64,000 bases of DNA from CAVVDY01 sp963815775 (GCA_963815775.1 CAWFIB010000002.1:62001-126000); one strand, 5' to 3'; shown: positions 49,652 through 59,561, counted from the stretch's first letter. Translations and numbers: made by a program. The notes: generated by a model not told the origin, from the sequence alone.

Positions 49652-51487
49652 TTACAGGTGATGCAGAGACTTCTTCGCCTTGACCTGTTCGGGCGTCAAA
49701 GGAGCTTCCTTCCCCGGTTGCTGGTCCTTGCTCAGCGCGGGAGGCACGGTCACGTTTTTCTTCCAGTTCAGGGTCGTTCCGTCGATGTGATCGAACGGGA
49801 CAGTGCGGTTGAACGTCGGCAGGTTGTGCTTGCGAACCTGCGTAACCGCTTCGAACCCGGATGCCAGCTTGATCAGCGTAGGCTCACTGAAAGCCGTACC
49901 GAAGAAGCTGATACCCAACGGTGCGCCGTACACCATCCCAGCCGGTACCTGGATGACCGGGTAGCCCCCCGGGGCAGCCAGGCCCGACGTCCCGAAGAGG
50001 AAGTGGTCACCATAAATCAAATCGGTGGCCCAGGCCGGGTTGTCGGTTGCGGTCATCACAGCGTCGAGGTTGAACTGAGCTAGCGCCGCATCGATGCCAT
50101 TCACGGTCGCATCCTCATCATCATTCAGCGCCTGGTTATACGTCATGCCGCCAAAGGCCGGCTGCGGAGTGTCATCCCCTTCCAGCAGTGAGTTGGAAAG
50201 GTCGAAGATGTCCTGGGTAAAGTAGGGCATCTCCACATCAGCGTGGGCAATGTTGAACGCGATTGCGTCGGCCAGGGTTCCGCCCGCGACCGGAACACCG
50301 ACCCGCGTGGAGAAGTAGTTGGCTACGTCGTGCTTGAAGTCGTAGCACAATACCAGCAACTCGCCATCGGCCGACGGAAAGACAAAGTTGTTGGCATCCA
50401 GGTCGATGATGGTTGCCCCGGCGTCTTTCATCGCCTGCACTGCTGCATCGAATTCAGCGAAGACAAGAGGTGGCGTCGGGAAATTAGGATCGAAGCTGTT
50501 GAGAGCCGCGCGGGTAACTCCGATCCGCGCGCCCTGCAGCCCGTGTGGATTGAGGAACTGCGTGTAGTCGGTAGGGATGTTCGGCGGCCGCTGGAAACGT
50601 CCCCGCCAGCCAAGTGGAACGCCCCCGGTCGCTGGGTCGCGGCCGTCATAGGTGCGGCTCTGTACGACTCCCAGAGCTACCGCTGCATCCGCCACGTAGC
50701 GTCCGTGAATGCCAAAGGTGTCCTGCGTGTGCGAGATGGGAACGATTCCCGCACGGCTGGTGAGACCCACTGTCGGCTTCAGGCCCACCACACCATTCGC
50801 ATTCGCCGGACACACAATGCTGCCATCCGTCTCAGTTCCAAATGACACCGTCACAAAGTTCGCCGAGGCGGCGGCGGCTGAACCCGCACTGGAGCCGCAA
50901 GGGTTGCGCGCGATGCCGTAAGGATTGTTCGTCTGGCCGCCGCGGCCTGACCAGCCGCTGATTGATTCAAACGAGCGGAAGTTCGCCCACTCCGACAAGT
51001 TCGTCTTGCCGAGAATAACGGCGCCTCCGGCACGCAGCTTGGCCGCAACCGTGGAATCCAGAAGCGGCGCCTTCCCCACGAGGGCGTACGACCCGGCCGA
51101 GGTCTGCATTTTGTCAGCCGTGTCGACGTTGTCCTTCAACAGCACGGGAATTCCCTGCATCGGCCCAAGGATGATGTGCTGCTTGAACAGCTTGTCAGCA
51201 TAGCGGGCCTGATCCAAAGCATCGGGGTTCAACTCAATGACCGCGTTCACATTGGGCCCGTTCTGGTCCAGGGCCAAGATACGCTGGATGTAGGCTTTGG
51301 TGAGTTTCTCAGATGTGACTTTGCCTTGCTGCTGCATTGCGGCTTCTAACTGGGCCACGGTTGCCTCAAGGTAGTCAAAGTGGTCGTCGTTGTTTTTTGG
51401 GTTGGCCGGTGCGGCGTAGGTGCTCATTGCCACAACCGAAGCCAGCACAAAGGTGAGCAGGCATTTGTACGAAACGTTGAGCTTCAT
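49652..51487 (-). CDS. Secreted amidase-signature enzyme
   Basis: 611 aa. Signal peptide MKLNVSYKCLLTFVLASVVAMSTYAAP, then the amidase signature with the Ser-Ser-Lys triad: Lys in GIPVLLKDNVDT, Ser in GSSAGSAAAASANF, and Ser in GTETDGSIVCPA. The C-terminal half is longer than in GatA. AAAGGAGG precedes ATG 51487; the 35 codons upstream of it are not needed. It probably hydrolyses amides or peptidic compounds outside the cytoplasm, substrate unknown. Own terminator. Confidence 0.92.
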   Translation of the reverse strand: MKLNVSYKCLLTFVLASVVAMSTYAAPANPKNNDDHFDYLEATVAQLEAAMQQQGKVTSEKLTKAYIQRILALDQNGPNVNAVIELNPDALDQARYADKLFKQHIILGPMQGIPVLLKDNVDTADKMQTSAGSYALVGKAPLLDSTVAAKLRAGGAVILGKTNLSEWANFRSFESISGWSGRGGQTNNPYGIARNPCGSSAGSAAAASANFVTVSFGTETDGSIVCPANANGVVGLKPTVGLTSRAGIVPISHTQDTFGIHGRYVADAAVALGVVQSRTYDGRDPATGGVPLGWRGRFQRPPNIPTDYTQFLNPHGLQGARIGVTRAALNSFDPNFPTPPLVFAEFDAAVQAMKDAGATIIDLDANNFVFPSADGELLVLCYDFKHDVANYFSTRVGVPVAGGTLADAIAFNIAHADVEMPYFTQDIFDLSNSLLEGDDTPQPAFGGMTYNQALNDDEDATVNGIDAALAQFNLDAVMTATDNPAWATDLIYGDHFLFGTSGLAAPGGYPVIQVPAGMVYGAPLGISFFGTAFSEPTLIKLASGFEAVTQVRKHNLPTFNRTVPFDHIDGTTLNWKKNVTVPPALSKDQQPGKEAPLTPEQVKAKKSLHHL

Positions 51488-51691
51488 TTTGCCCCTCCTT
51501 TGATTCGAGGCCTCGTACCAGGTCCTCGAATGCGGAGAAGTATACTCCGCCAGGACAGGGCGGGGATGGCTCTCCGTAAGTACGAAAAGCAACCCCGTTG
51601 ACTGGTACTCGGAGGTGGTTGGCTATGTCAGCCAACGCGCCTGGAAGGATGCCGGATCAGCTTCTACTTTTCCGTCGCGTACACTCGAAAC

Positions 51692-52273
51692 TTGAAACTG
51701 GAACCTCAGCTCTGTGCTATCGAGCGGCACGAAGAAATCGCCATTCTGCGCCTGGTTTCAGAAGATGGAACCAATCGCCTGACGAGAGAGCGCATGCGCG
51801 GGCTGACTGAGGCGGTCGCGCAGTTGGCGTGCAATCCTCCCAAGAAACTCATCCTCACCGGCAACACGCACTTCTTCTCTGCCGGAGCCGACCTGCACGA
51901 GATCGCAGCAATCACAGGGGCTGAGGCTGTTCGCTTCGCGCTCATGGGACAGACGCTGATGAACGCCGTCGCCGGCTTTCCAGCGCCGACCATTGCCGCC
52001 ATTTACGGCTATTGCATGGGCGGCGGCCTCGACCTTGCGCTCGCCTGCCAACGCCGCATCGCCGGGCCTCACGCCATCTTCGGCCACCGTGGCGCGGCGC
52101 TTGGCCTGATGACCGGCTGGGGCGGGACGCAACGCCTACCGCGCATTGTTGGCAAGGCTCGCGCGCTGGAGATGTTTGTGGCCGCCGAGAAGCTGCACGC
52201 CCGCCGTGCCCTGGCGTTCGGGCTGGTCGAGGCCGTGGTGGAAGACCCTCTGGCCGCCGCTCTCGCCATCTAG
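51692..52273 (+). CDS. Short enoyl-CoA hydratase/isomerase-family protein
   Basis: 193 aa from TTG 51692. The crotonase core is clear: KKLILTGNTHFFSAGADLHEI (first oxyanion-hole loop), IAAIYGYCMGGGLDLALACQRRIAG (second), GLMTGWGGTQRLPRIVG. The C terminus ends at ALAFGLVEAVVEDPLAAALAI, about 60 residues before the usual trimerisation helices. It may be truncated or a compact form; there is no continuation in another frame that I could see. Other fatty-acid oxidation genes are absent. Ribosome-binding site weak. Confidence 0.75.
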   Translation: MKLEPQLCAIERHEEIAILRLVSEDGTNRLTRERMRGLTEAVAQLACNPPKKLILTGNTHFFSAGADLHEIAAITGAEAVRFALMGQTLMNAVAGFPAPTIAAIYGYCMGGGLDLALACQRRIAGPHAIFGHRGAALGLMTGWGGTQRLPRIVGKARALEMFVAAEKLHARRALAFGLVEAVVEDPLAAALAI

Positions 52274-52353
52274 ACCAATTTCAGAGTTGCTGCAGCCCGG
52301 TATTACTGCAGTGCTTAGCGTCCGCCGCGAAATCTACTGCCCATACCACGTCG

Positions 52354-52460
52354 TGGGACAAACCAGTCACCCGTCCCGTAGGGACAGCAGATCTTAGCCC
52401 AGCGCTTCAGCGCTGGGAAAGTGCAAGGGGTAAGTCCAGAGTCGGCTTTAGCCGACGACA
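52354..52460 (+). repeat. Composite palindrome repeat, copy 2
   Basis: GTGGGACAAACCA, then CCCGTCCCG-TA-GGGAC and CCCAGCGC-TTCA-GCGCTGGG, then GAGTCGGC-TTTA-GCCGACG. Order and spacing match 59597-59728. It sits between the crotonase and modC. Confidence 0.75.
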
Positions 52461-52521
52461 CATGCTTCACTACGACGCCTCAATGCCGCCCTAGCTGCCA
52501 AGGTTATCTTCGGGGAGCTGT

Positions 52522-53679
52522 TTAGGCCTCCCCCTCTGAGCTCCCCTGTAGCACCAGGCACGAATAGGTCTTGATCACCAGCCACACCCGTGAGCCCACA
52601 GCCAGCGGCAACGATCGCACCGCTCCCGGCGTGAGATGCACCTCAAACACGGCGCCGCAATCGACGCGCGCTATGACCATAACGTCGCGCTGCTCCAGCG
52701 AGGTGATCGTTCCGACAATTACGTTGCGCGCGCTCAACCCTTGGGGAGGCAAAATCGAAACCAGGATGTCTCCGGCGCGAATGCCGACGCGCAACGGCTG
52801 ATCTGGATTCACGCGCGTCAGCGGCACCTCCAGGTCCACCTCTGAGCCGGCGATGCGGCAGGCCATGGTGCCCTGCTCCTGGTGGCGCTCGACCACCGCA
52901 CAGTCGAAGACATTCTCGAAGCCCGCGAGTTGGGCGACGCTCTCCATCTCAGGCCGGTGGAGCACGTCCTGCGGCAGCCCACGGGCGATGATTCGCCCCT
53001 TGTTCAGCACCAACATTTGCTCGGCGAGCGCGAAAACCTCAGAGCGATCGTGGGTGACGTAGAGGATGGGAATGCGGAAGCGCTGGTTCCAGGCGCGCAG
53101 GTCTTCGACGATTCGCGCTTTGGTCACCATGTCCAGCGCCGAGAGCGGCTCATCGAGCAACAACACGCGCGGACGCGTCACCAGCGTTCGCGCCAGCGCG
53201 ACCCGCTGACGCTCCCCACCTGAGATCTCGCCGGGCCGGCGGCGGGCCAGAGCCGCGATATGAAACGAATTCAGAATATCGCTGACCCTGCCTTCCCGTT
53301 CCTCAACGCTCAGCGCGGCGAGCCCGTAGCGCACATTCTGTTCAACCGACATGTGCGGGAAAAGCGCGAGCGTCTGGAAGAGGTATCCAACCTGCCGGCG
53401 ATGGGGCGGCTGATCGACGGCGCCGGTGGAGTCGAAGACCATGACTTCGCCAATGCTGATGCTGCCTTCGTTAGGCTGCTGCAGTCCCGCGATGCAATGC
53501 AGGATCGTTGTCTTGCCCGCGCCCGAGGCGCCAAACAGAATCGTGATCCCAGGAGGCGCTTCGAATTCGACATCGACCTGAAACGATGCCGGCCCCTCAT
53601 CGCCGAACCACTTGCGGATACGCGCGCGTAGACCGGTTGCGCCGGTGACCGCTTCTCTGTCGCTCAACGCCACTCCCAC
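52522..53679 (-). CDS. modC: Molybdate ABC transporter ATP-binding protein
   Basis: 385 aa. Walker A GASGAGKTT (residue about 55), signature GEISGGERQRVALARTL, Walker B LLLDEPLSALD. A C-terminal MOP/TOBE region (about 260-385, RNVIVGTITSLEQRDVMVIARVDCGAVFEVHLTPGAV) is typical of ModC and CysA-like importers. The start is GTG 53679, overlapping modB by 16 nt. Energises molybdate import together with ModB and ModA. Confidence 0.93.
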   Translation of the reverse strand: MGVALSDREAVTGATGLRARIRKWFGDEGPASFQVDVEFEAPPGITILFGASGAGKTTILHCIAGLQQPNEGSISIGEVMVFDSTGAVDQPPHRRQVGYLFQTLALFPHMSVEQNVRYGLAALSVEEREGRVSDILNSFHIAALARRRPGEISGGERQRVALARTLVTRPRVLLLDEPLSALDMVTKARIVEDLRAWNQRFRIPILYVTHDRSEVFALAEQMLVLNKGRIIARGLPQDVLHRPEMESVAQLAGFENVFDCAVVERHQEQGTMACRIAGSEVDLEVPLTRVNPDQPLRVGIRAGDILVSILPPQGLSARNVIVGTITSLEQRDVMVIARVDCGAVFEVHLTPGAVRSLPLAVGSRVWLVIKTYSCLVLQGSSEGEA

Positions 53680-54341
53680 AGAGACCAGTGGTTATGCCGG
53701 CGCAAGGCATAAAGCAGCGTGAGCAACACCAGGCACAGCGCCAGCAACAGGAGAGCGGTTGCATTCGCCACGCTGTAATTCAGCGCCTGCACCTGATCGT
53801 AAATAAGGATCGAAACCGTCTGCGTAGCGCCGGGAATGTTCCCGCCGATCATCAGCACCACGCCGAATTCGCCCAGCGTGTGCGCAAAGCTCAGCACGAA
53901 ACCGGTGACCACGCCCGGAAAGCTCAGCGGCAGGATAATGCGCCAGAAGGTGCGCCAGCGCGAAGCCCCGAGAATCGCCGACGCGGCCAGCAACTCGCGA
54001 TCAACCGACGCAAACGCAGTCGTCATGGGCTGCACCGAAAAAGGCAGGCTGTAGATGATCGACCCGATCACCAGCCCGCTGAAGGTGAAGGCCAGCCCGC
54101 TCCCGGTGAGCGCCTGATACCAGCGGCCAACCGGGCTTGCCGGCCCCAGCGCGACCAGCAGGTAGAAGCCCAGCACCGTGGGCGGCAACACGATGGGCAA
54201 CGACACGACGGCTTCCGCCAGAAACTTGCCCTTCCAGCGCGAAAACGCCAACCAGTAGGCCAGCGGCAGGCTGATGATCAGCAATACCGCGGACACCACC
54301 ACGGCCAGCCGCAGCGTAAGCACGAGTGCCTGAACGATCAT
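53664..54341 (-). CDS. modB: Molybdate ABC transporter permease
   Basis: 225 aa, about five transmembrane helices. The EAA loop (ASILGASRWRTFWRIILPLSFPGVVTGFVLSFAHTLGEFG) matches ModB. ATG 54341 overlaps the modA stop (ATGA). The open frame extends about 53 codons upstream through modA, which is a shadow. Confidence 0.93.
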   Translation of the reverse strand: MIVQALVLTLRLAVVVSAVLLIISLPLAYWLAFSRWKGKFLAEAVVSLPIVLPPTVLGFYLLVALGPASPVGRWYQALTGSGLAFTFSGLVIGSIIYSLPFSVQPMTTAFASVDRELLAASAILGASRWRTFWRIILPLSFPGVVTGFVLSFAHTLGEFGVVLMIGGNIPGATQTVSILIYDQVQALNYSVANATALLLLALCLVLLTLLYALRRHNHWSLWEWR

Positions 54342-55114
54342 GGTTGCGGTGTACGGAAACCGTACTGCTGGAGGATACCTCGCGCCTCCGGCGAGGTCAC
54401 GTAATCCAGAAACGCCTGCGCCGCCGCCTTGTGCTTCGAGGAGCTGACGATCGCGGCAACCTGCTTCAGCTCGGGATACGCATCCGCCGGAAGTTCCCAA
54501 TATCGCCCGCTATCTTTCATGGTCGGCGAGAGCGCCAGCGAAAGCGCAATCAGCCCCGCCTGCGCATTGCCCGACTGCACAAACTGCGCCGCCTGGCTGA
54601 TGTTCTCCCCCATCACCAGCTTCGACGCGACCTTGTCCTTCAAGCCGAAGTGCTCCAGCGCCGCCATCGCCGCACGGCCATACGGAGCGTGTTGCGGATT
54701 GGCGATCGCGATCCGCTTGACCTCAGATCTGGTCAGCAAGTCCATCTTGAGATGCTGAGGATCGAGTGGCGAAGATTTCGGCACCCATAGCACAAGGTGG
54801 CCGATCGCATAGGTGCGGAGCGACTTCGCATCGGCCAGACCGCCGTCGGCCAGCTTCTTGGGATAGTCCGCGTCGGCCGAGAAGAACACATCAAACGGAG
54901 CGCCATTCTGAATCTGCGAGAACAGGTTTCCCGAGGCGCCAAACGACAGCTTCACCTCAGTGCCGGTTGCCTTGGTGAAGCGGCCGGCCAGGTCCTTCAG
55001 CGCAAAGTTAAGGTCGGCTGCTGCCGCAACTGTGATCTCCTCTGAGCAAACCTGTGCCGGAATGGCTAGAGCACAGGCCAGAGCCAGAAAAATGCTTATC
55101 CATTTCGCTGTCAT
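54338..55114 (-). CDS. modA: Molybdate-binding periplasmic protein
   Basis: 258 aa. Signal peptide to about residue 24 (AIPAQVCSE), then the ModA fold with AAADLNFALKDLAGRF and LSFGASGNLFSQIQNGAPFDVFFSADADYP, where Ser and the SGNL loop bind the oxyanion. GENISQAAQFVQSGNAQAGLIALSL is the C-terminal lobe. First gene of modABC. No molybdenum-cofactor riboswitch or ModE-type site was seen upstream. Confidence 0.94.
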   Translation of the reverse strand: MTAKWISIFLALACALAIPAQVCSEEITVAAAADLNFALKDLAGRFTKATGTEVKLSFGASGNLFSQIQNGAPFDVFFSADADYPKKLADGGLADAKSLRTYAIGHLVLWVPKSSPLDPQHLKMDLLTRSEVKRIAIANPQHAPYGRAAMAALEHFGLKDKVASKLVMGENISQAAQFVQSGNAQAGLIALSLALSPTMKDSGRYWELPADAYPELKQVAAIVSSSKHKAAAQAFLDYVTSPEARGILQQYGFRTPQP

Positions 55115-55288
55115 CAGCTAACTCGGGGCCCAAAAAACCCTCATAATGACCGGGGTGTAATCCATGGTATGAAACCCGCAACTCGTCACGCCACCCGAGG
55201 GATCTAGCACTTTTTTGCCATAGTGGCGTGCACAATAGCATCACTACTCGCTTGACCCTTAGGAGCTTTCGTGTGACAGTATGTTGCG

Positions 55289-55762
55289 ATGGCAACTCGG
55301 ATCGGAGAAGTCCGTGCCGAAGCAAGCGCGTTCCCTGCTGCACACCCTGATTGCAAAGCACCGATGATACGCATTGAGGTCACGCTCACCGCCGATCCTA
55401 CCGCCATTAGCCCGGTGGTGGAAGGCATTATGGAAATGGCGCGTCGCATGGACTGTGCCGTCGGCAAAGAGTTCGAGATCGAGACCGCCATCCGGGAAGC
55501 GCTGGCCAACGCCATCGTACACGGTTGCAAGGGCGACCCCGCACAAAAGGTCCAGTGCTGCGTAGCCTGCGATGAAGAACGCGGCATGCTGATCATCGTC
55601 CGCGATCCCGGCCCGGGATTCGATCCCTTCGCGGTTCCCAATCCTGTGAATGGGGAAAACATCTACTCCAGCCATGGCCGCGGAATCTACCTGATCAACC
55701 AACTCATGGATGAGGTGCGCTTCGAGCGCAACGGCACCGAAATCCACATGCGCAAGTACTAG
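55289..55762 (+). CDS. RsbW-like anti-sigma/ATPase protein
   Basis: 157 aa. HATPase_c_2 (GHKL) domain: N box AIREALANAIVHG, G1 VRDPGPGFDP, G2 GRGIYLINQLMDEV. This is the pattern of anti-sigma-factor serine kinases. ATG 55289 or 55364 could start it; neither has a clear ribosome-binding site. No sigma factor, STAS or phosphatase partner is adjacent, unlike typical rsb loci. Its target is unknown. Confidence 0.86.
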   Translation: MATRIGEVRAEASAFPAAHPDCKAPMIRIEVTLTADPTAISPVVEGIMEMARRMDCAVGKEFEIETAIREALANAIVHGCKGDPAQKVQCCVACDEERGMLIIVRDPGPGFDPFAVPNPVNGENIYSSHGRGIYLINQLMDEVRFERNGTEIHMRKY

Positions 55763-55802
55763 CGGCGGGCGGCGAGCAGCTACACGCTATCTCATCAATC
55801 GG

Positions 55803-55866
55803 TTTTGAAAGGGCACGCCTTCAGCCGTGCCGTACAGGCCGCCAAGAATGCGGGCTTTAGCCACGG
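55803..55866. repeat. Single REP-like palindrome
   Basis: TTTTGAAA then GGCACGCCTTCAGCCGTGCC (55813-55832), the same motif as the right half of the pair at 34841-34983. A second hairpin-like segment (GCGGGCTTTAGCC) follows. Confidence 0.6.
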
Positions 55867-56023
55867 AAGAAAAGCAAGTTTTACCTTCTTGGTTCATTGC
55901 AAGATAGCCTCTAGCGTTTAGCTAAAGGACCTCGCCGCCTGTTTGATTCGTGCCGACTCAAGCTTCCTCGGGCCCCCTTTTTCATTTCATGCCTTCGCTT
56001 CTCGACAGTGCCATAATGGTTAA

Positions 56024-57721
56024 ATGGCAAGTGCTTTCCCTGTTGAGCGGTGGCTTCCTAAGTCGGTTCTTTGTTTTCGTGACTACAGTCTGAACAAGTT
56101 CACGCATGACGCGATCGCCGGTGTAACCGTCGGCCTGGTCGCTCTGCCCCTGGCAATGGCGTTTTCCATCGCCTCCGGGCTTACCCCGCAAGCAGGTATC
56201 TACTGCGCCGTCGTGACCGGCTTCCTCATCTCCCTGCTCGGCGGCTCTCGCTGCCAGATCGGCGGCCCGACAGGCGCATTCGTGGTCGTGATCGCCGGAA
56301 TCGTCGCCGCCCATGGCGTGGACGGCCTCTTCATGTGCACCGTCATGGCCGGAATCCTGCTCCTGATCATGGGCGCCACCGGCATGGGCTCGGCCGTCAA
56401 GTTCATTCCCCGGCCCATCGTCATCGGCTTCACCAACGGCATCGCCATTCTCATCGCCAGCACTCAGGTGAAAGACTTCTTCGGCTTGCAGATCGACAAA
56501 GTGCCGGGAGTGTTCTCGCTGCGCATGGAAGCGCTCGCGCAACACTTCGGGACCATGAACTATGTTGCGACCGGGCTCGCCGTCGGTACCGTGGCCATCC
56601 TCGTGGTTTGCCGCACAATTTCCATCCGCATTCCCGGGCCGATCCTGGTTCTGGTTGCGGGGACGGCTGCCGTCGCAGTCCTAAAGCTTCCGGTGGAAAC
56701 CATCGGCACTCGCTTTGGCGGCATACCCAGCGGGCTGCCGCATCTTCACATTCCCACCTTTCACCCTGACCTCATTCACGGGCTGCTGGGCCCGGCGGTG
56801 ACCGTCGCCATGCTGGGCGCGATCGAGTCGCTCATGTCTGCCGTGGTAGCGGACCGCATGAGCGGCGACCGCCACAATCCGAATGTAGAGTTGATCGGCC
56901 AGGGCGTCGCCAACATCGTCTCACCCATGTTTGGCGGACTGCCTGCCACCGGTGCCATTGCCCGCACCGCAACCAATATTCGTGCCGGCGCGCAATCACC
57001 AGTTGCCGGAATGATCCACTCCGTGACCCTGCTCTGCATTCTCATGTTTGCGGCGCCGCTGGTCCGCTTCGTGCCCATGGCGGTGCTCGCCGGCATCCTG
57101 ATGGTGGTTTCCTACAACATGGGAGAGTGGCGGGAGATTCCTCAGCTCCTCAAGCTCACCAAGACCGACATCAGTGTGTGGCTGGTGACGTTTGCGCTCA
57201 CCGTCTTCGCCGATCTCACGGTGGCAGTCGAGGCGGGAATGATCCTCGCCGCGCTGTTGTTTATCAGCCGCGTCGCCAACACCACCTCGGTGTCGCAGGT
57301 CACCGACGACTATGTCGAAGACGGGCGCGTTCACATCCTTCAGGACAAGGACATCCCCTACTACGCCACTATCTTCCGCATTCACGGGCCCTTCCTGTTT
57401 GGAGCTACCGAGAAGCTCTCCACGGTCACGGAGAAGATCCAAACGTTGCCGCCCATCGTGATTATCCGCTTGCGCAACATGACCGCCCTCGACGCTACCG
57501 GTATGTTCGCGCTGGAGGAGGTCGCGCGCGAGCTTCAGGCTTCCGGCCGGGTGTTGATTCTCTGCGGCGCCCGCGAGCAGCCCGCCAAACTCATCAGCGG
57601 CTCAGAGCTGGAACACATGGTTGGCCGGGAGAATATCTGCGAGAACGTGGAGAAGGCATTGGTGCGGGCGGAAGACGTCTTCGAACAGATCGAAGCTAAT
57701 GCGGCCATCAGCGGGATCTGA
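56024..57721 (+). CDS. SulP-family inorganic anion transporter with STAS domain
   Basis: 565 aa. About 11 transmembrane helices. N-terminal AGVTVGLVALPLAMAFSIASGLTPQAGIYCAVVTGFLISLLGGSRCQIGGPTGAFVVV is the SulP signature. A C-terminal cytoplasmic STAS domain follows (about 440-545: IFRIHGPFLFGATEKL, VIIRLRNMTALDATGMFALEEVA). SulP proteins move sulfate, bicarbonate or other anions; there is no carbonic anhydrase or sulfate gene next to it to tell which. The start at ATG 56024 is preceded by no strong ribosome-binding site. Confidence 0.94.
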   Translation: MASAFPVERWLPKSVLCFRDYSLNKFTHDAIAGVTVGLVALPLAMAFSIASGLTPQAGIYCAVVTGFLISLLGGSRCQIGGPTGAFVVVIAGIVAAHGVDGLFMCTVMAGILLLIMGATGMGSAVKFIPRPIVIGFTNGIAILIASTQVKDFFGLQIDKVPGVFSLRMEALAQHFGTMNYVATGLAVGTVAILVVCRTISIRIPGPILVLVAGTAAVAVLKLPVETIGTRFGGIPSGLPHLHIPTFHPDLIHGLLGPAVTVAMLGAIESLMSAVVADRMSGDRHNPNVELIGQGVANIVSPMFGGLPATGAIARTATNIRAGAQSPVAGMIHSVTLLCILMFAAPLVRFVPMAVLAGILMVVSYNMGEWREIPQLLKLTKTDISVWLVTFALTVFADLTVAVEAGMILAALLFISRVANTTSVSQVTDDYVEDGRVHILQDKDIPYYATIFRIHGPFLFGATEKLSTVTEKIQTLPPIVIIRLRNMTALDATGMFALEEVARELQASGRVLILCGAREQPAKLISGSELEHMVGRENICENVEKALVRAEDVFEQIEANAAISGI

Positions 57722-57862
57722 TCTATGAACCCTCTCAGCCATCGCAGGCCTTCACCGCAGTTGCCGCCGGCCAGTTTTCGGGGTAATATCTCGCGCTGTG
57801 AAAACTGCGCTCGGCTCAACCATCGCCATCCGGCACCGAGTGAGAACCTTTGGGAGGAAACC

Positions 57863-58309
57863 ATGCGGAAGATGATGTTGCTGGGAGCGGTTTGTCTAGC
57901 AACGACAGCTCTCATAGCCGCTGACAACATTCAACCACTCAACGTGAAGACGGGTCTTTGGCAGGTGACTTATACAACTACCATCCAAGGTATGGGAGCT
58001 CCACAGACCCAGACCTATAAGTCGTGTGTCACAAAAGAAGACCAGGACAAGTACCCCTTCCCTGATCGTGACAACGACTGTAAATACAAGGTTGAGAGTT
58101 CCACGGGCAGCCACATGGTTGTGAGTGGAAGCTGCCTGTACCAGGGAGCCGAGAAAGCCAACTTCAAGATTCAGTATGACGTCATTGACTCAGAAAATGT
58201 TCACGGTAACGGAGAACTTACTCTTGCCGGCCCGCAGGCCACAATGCACGGAGAATATTCCGGCAAAGGCAAGTGGATCGGCGCAACTTGCCCACCCGAC
58301 GTGCATTAA
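57863..58309 (+). CDS. DUF3617 family secreted protein
   Basis: 148 aa. Signal peptide MRKMMLLGAVCLATTALIAA and the DUF3617 pattern: VKTGLWQVTYTTTIQGMG, a Cys in SCVTKEDQDKYPF, DNDCKYKVESSTGSHMVVSGSCLYQG. Four Cys in the mature part may form two disulfides. GGGAGGAAACC precedes the ATG, which settles the start. Periplasmic, function unknown. Confidence 0.86.
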   Translation: MRKMMLLGAVCLATTALIAADNIQPLNVKTGLWQVTYTTTIQGMGAPQTQTYKSCVTKEDQDKYPFPDRDNDCKYKVESSTGSHMVVSGSCLYQGAEKANFKIQYDVIDSENVHGNGELTLAGPQATMHGEYSGKGKWIGATCPPDVH

Positions 58310-58326
58310 GGTTCGCGCCACCCCCC

Positions 58327-59559
58327 CTATCCCCCCGGCCGCGACGCCACATACGTGAACCGCTGCTTCAGTCGCAGGAACGGTGTCTCCAGCCAGCGAT
58401 ACGAGATCGCTGCCATGGCTATGGTCAAACTCAAGCCGATTAAGTCTCGCAGGCCATAACGCAACAAGGTTGCTTTCTCATCAGGCACAATGTAATCCGC
58501 CATCAGCAGCCCGAGTGCGTGAAAGACATATAGCCCGTACGAGATTCGCCCCAAATAGACTAGCGCCTTGCTGGGCGCCGCGTCGTCACATAACACCGCC
58601 AGCAGCAACAACACTCCGCCCAGCGCGATCGTGGGATACCCCAGCATGATTCGCTCCGTCGTCAGCGGATCTCGCTTGACCGCAAAATAGACCGCCGCGA
58701 GGCCGAAGCAGGCTGCCCCGGCAGAGATCATTGCTGCGCGCGCCAGCTTCGATAGCTGCGGCACCGCTCCCCGCAGCAGCATCGCAATCAGAATTCCCGC
58801 TGCGATGGGATCAAGCTGCACCAGGGTGTTGCTCCAGACAGCGCTGTCCCAGCGATGGTGCTCGCCCAGATACAAGCGCGTGGCGCTGGCGACCGCCAGC
58901 AGGCCCACGGCAAAAGCAACCATGCCCCACTGCGACACCCGCCGCACGATCAGCGGCCATGTCAGATAAAACTGCTCTTCGATGGAGACGCTCCACAGCG
59001 GAAAGATCACCGACGACGGAAAGCCGGCGAACACGATGTACCAATTGCCCGCCAGGAAGGTAAATGACAGCCCCGCGCGCCAGCCGACGTGCTCGCCGGG
59101 AACAAACCACTGCATCGCTATGGCCAGCGCCAGAAAAAAGAAATACAACGGCCAGATGCGCAGAATGCGCCGTATATAAAACGACTTCACATCCAGCGTG
59201 CCCACCAGCTCTTTTTCCCGCAGCAGCAGTTCCGTAATCAGGTACGCGCTTAGAACAAAGAACAGGCTCACCCCGAAGGCACCGCTGGCCCCAATCCCCG
59301 AGAGCACCACTGCGAGATCGGACGGCACGCCCAGCTTCGTCCAGAACTCCACCTTATGCGGAAGCGCATGGTGCATGAAGACCATGAGGAAGGCGAAGAA
59401 GCGCAGAGCATCCAGCTCGGGATGATAGAAGCGCGAAGTTGCCGTGCGCGCGGTTGCGCTCGCGGTTATTTCGGCGGGAGTTGTGGTGAGGGAGGCCACC
59501 CGGAAAATTGTAAATGAGCGGGTACCTCGACGGAGTCTGGTGAGGCGGAGCCCCCGCAT
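58327..59559 (-). CDS. Acyltransferase 3 family (OafA/YrhL-like) membrane protein
   Basis: 410 aa. Ten or so transmembrane helices. The N-terminal YHPELDALRFFAFLMVFMHHAL matches the family signature, with the conserved His pair. FVLSAYLITELLLREKE follows and the C-terminal helices are present. Such enzymes O-acetylate cell-surface polysaccharides or peptidoglycan. The first about 45 residues before the signature are not conserved-looking, so a downstream start is possible. No polysaccharide genes are adjacent. Confidence 0.9.
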   Translation of the reverse strand: MRGLRLTRLRRGTRSFTIFRVASLTTTPAEITASATARTATSRFYHPELDALRFFAFLMVFMHHALPHKVEFWTKLGVPSDLAVVLSGIGASGAFGVSLFFVLSAYLITELLLREKELVGTLDVKSFYIRRILRIWPLYFFFLALAIAMQWFVPGEHVGWRAGLSFTFLAGNWYIVFAGFPSSVIFPLWSVSIEEQFYLTWPLIVRRVSQWGMVAFAVGLLAVASATRLYLGEHHRWDSAVWSNTLVQLDPIAAGILIAMLLRGAVPQLSKLARAAMISAGAACFGLAAVYFAVKRDPLTTERIMLGYPTIALGGVLLLLAVLCDDAAPSKALVYLGRISYGLYVFHALGLLMADYIVPDEKATLLRYGLRDLIGLSLTIAMAAISYRWLETPFLRLKQRFTYVASRPGG

Positions 59560-59561
59560 TT

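Noticed and set aside
55115..55288. Molybdenum-cofactor riboswitch or ModE site before modA
   Set aside because: No recognisable conserved RNA core or ModE-like palindrome was seen in the short upstream region.
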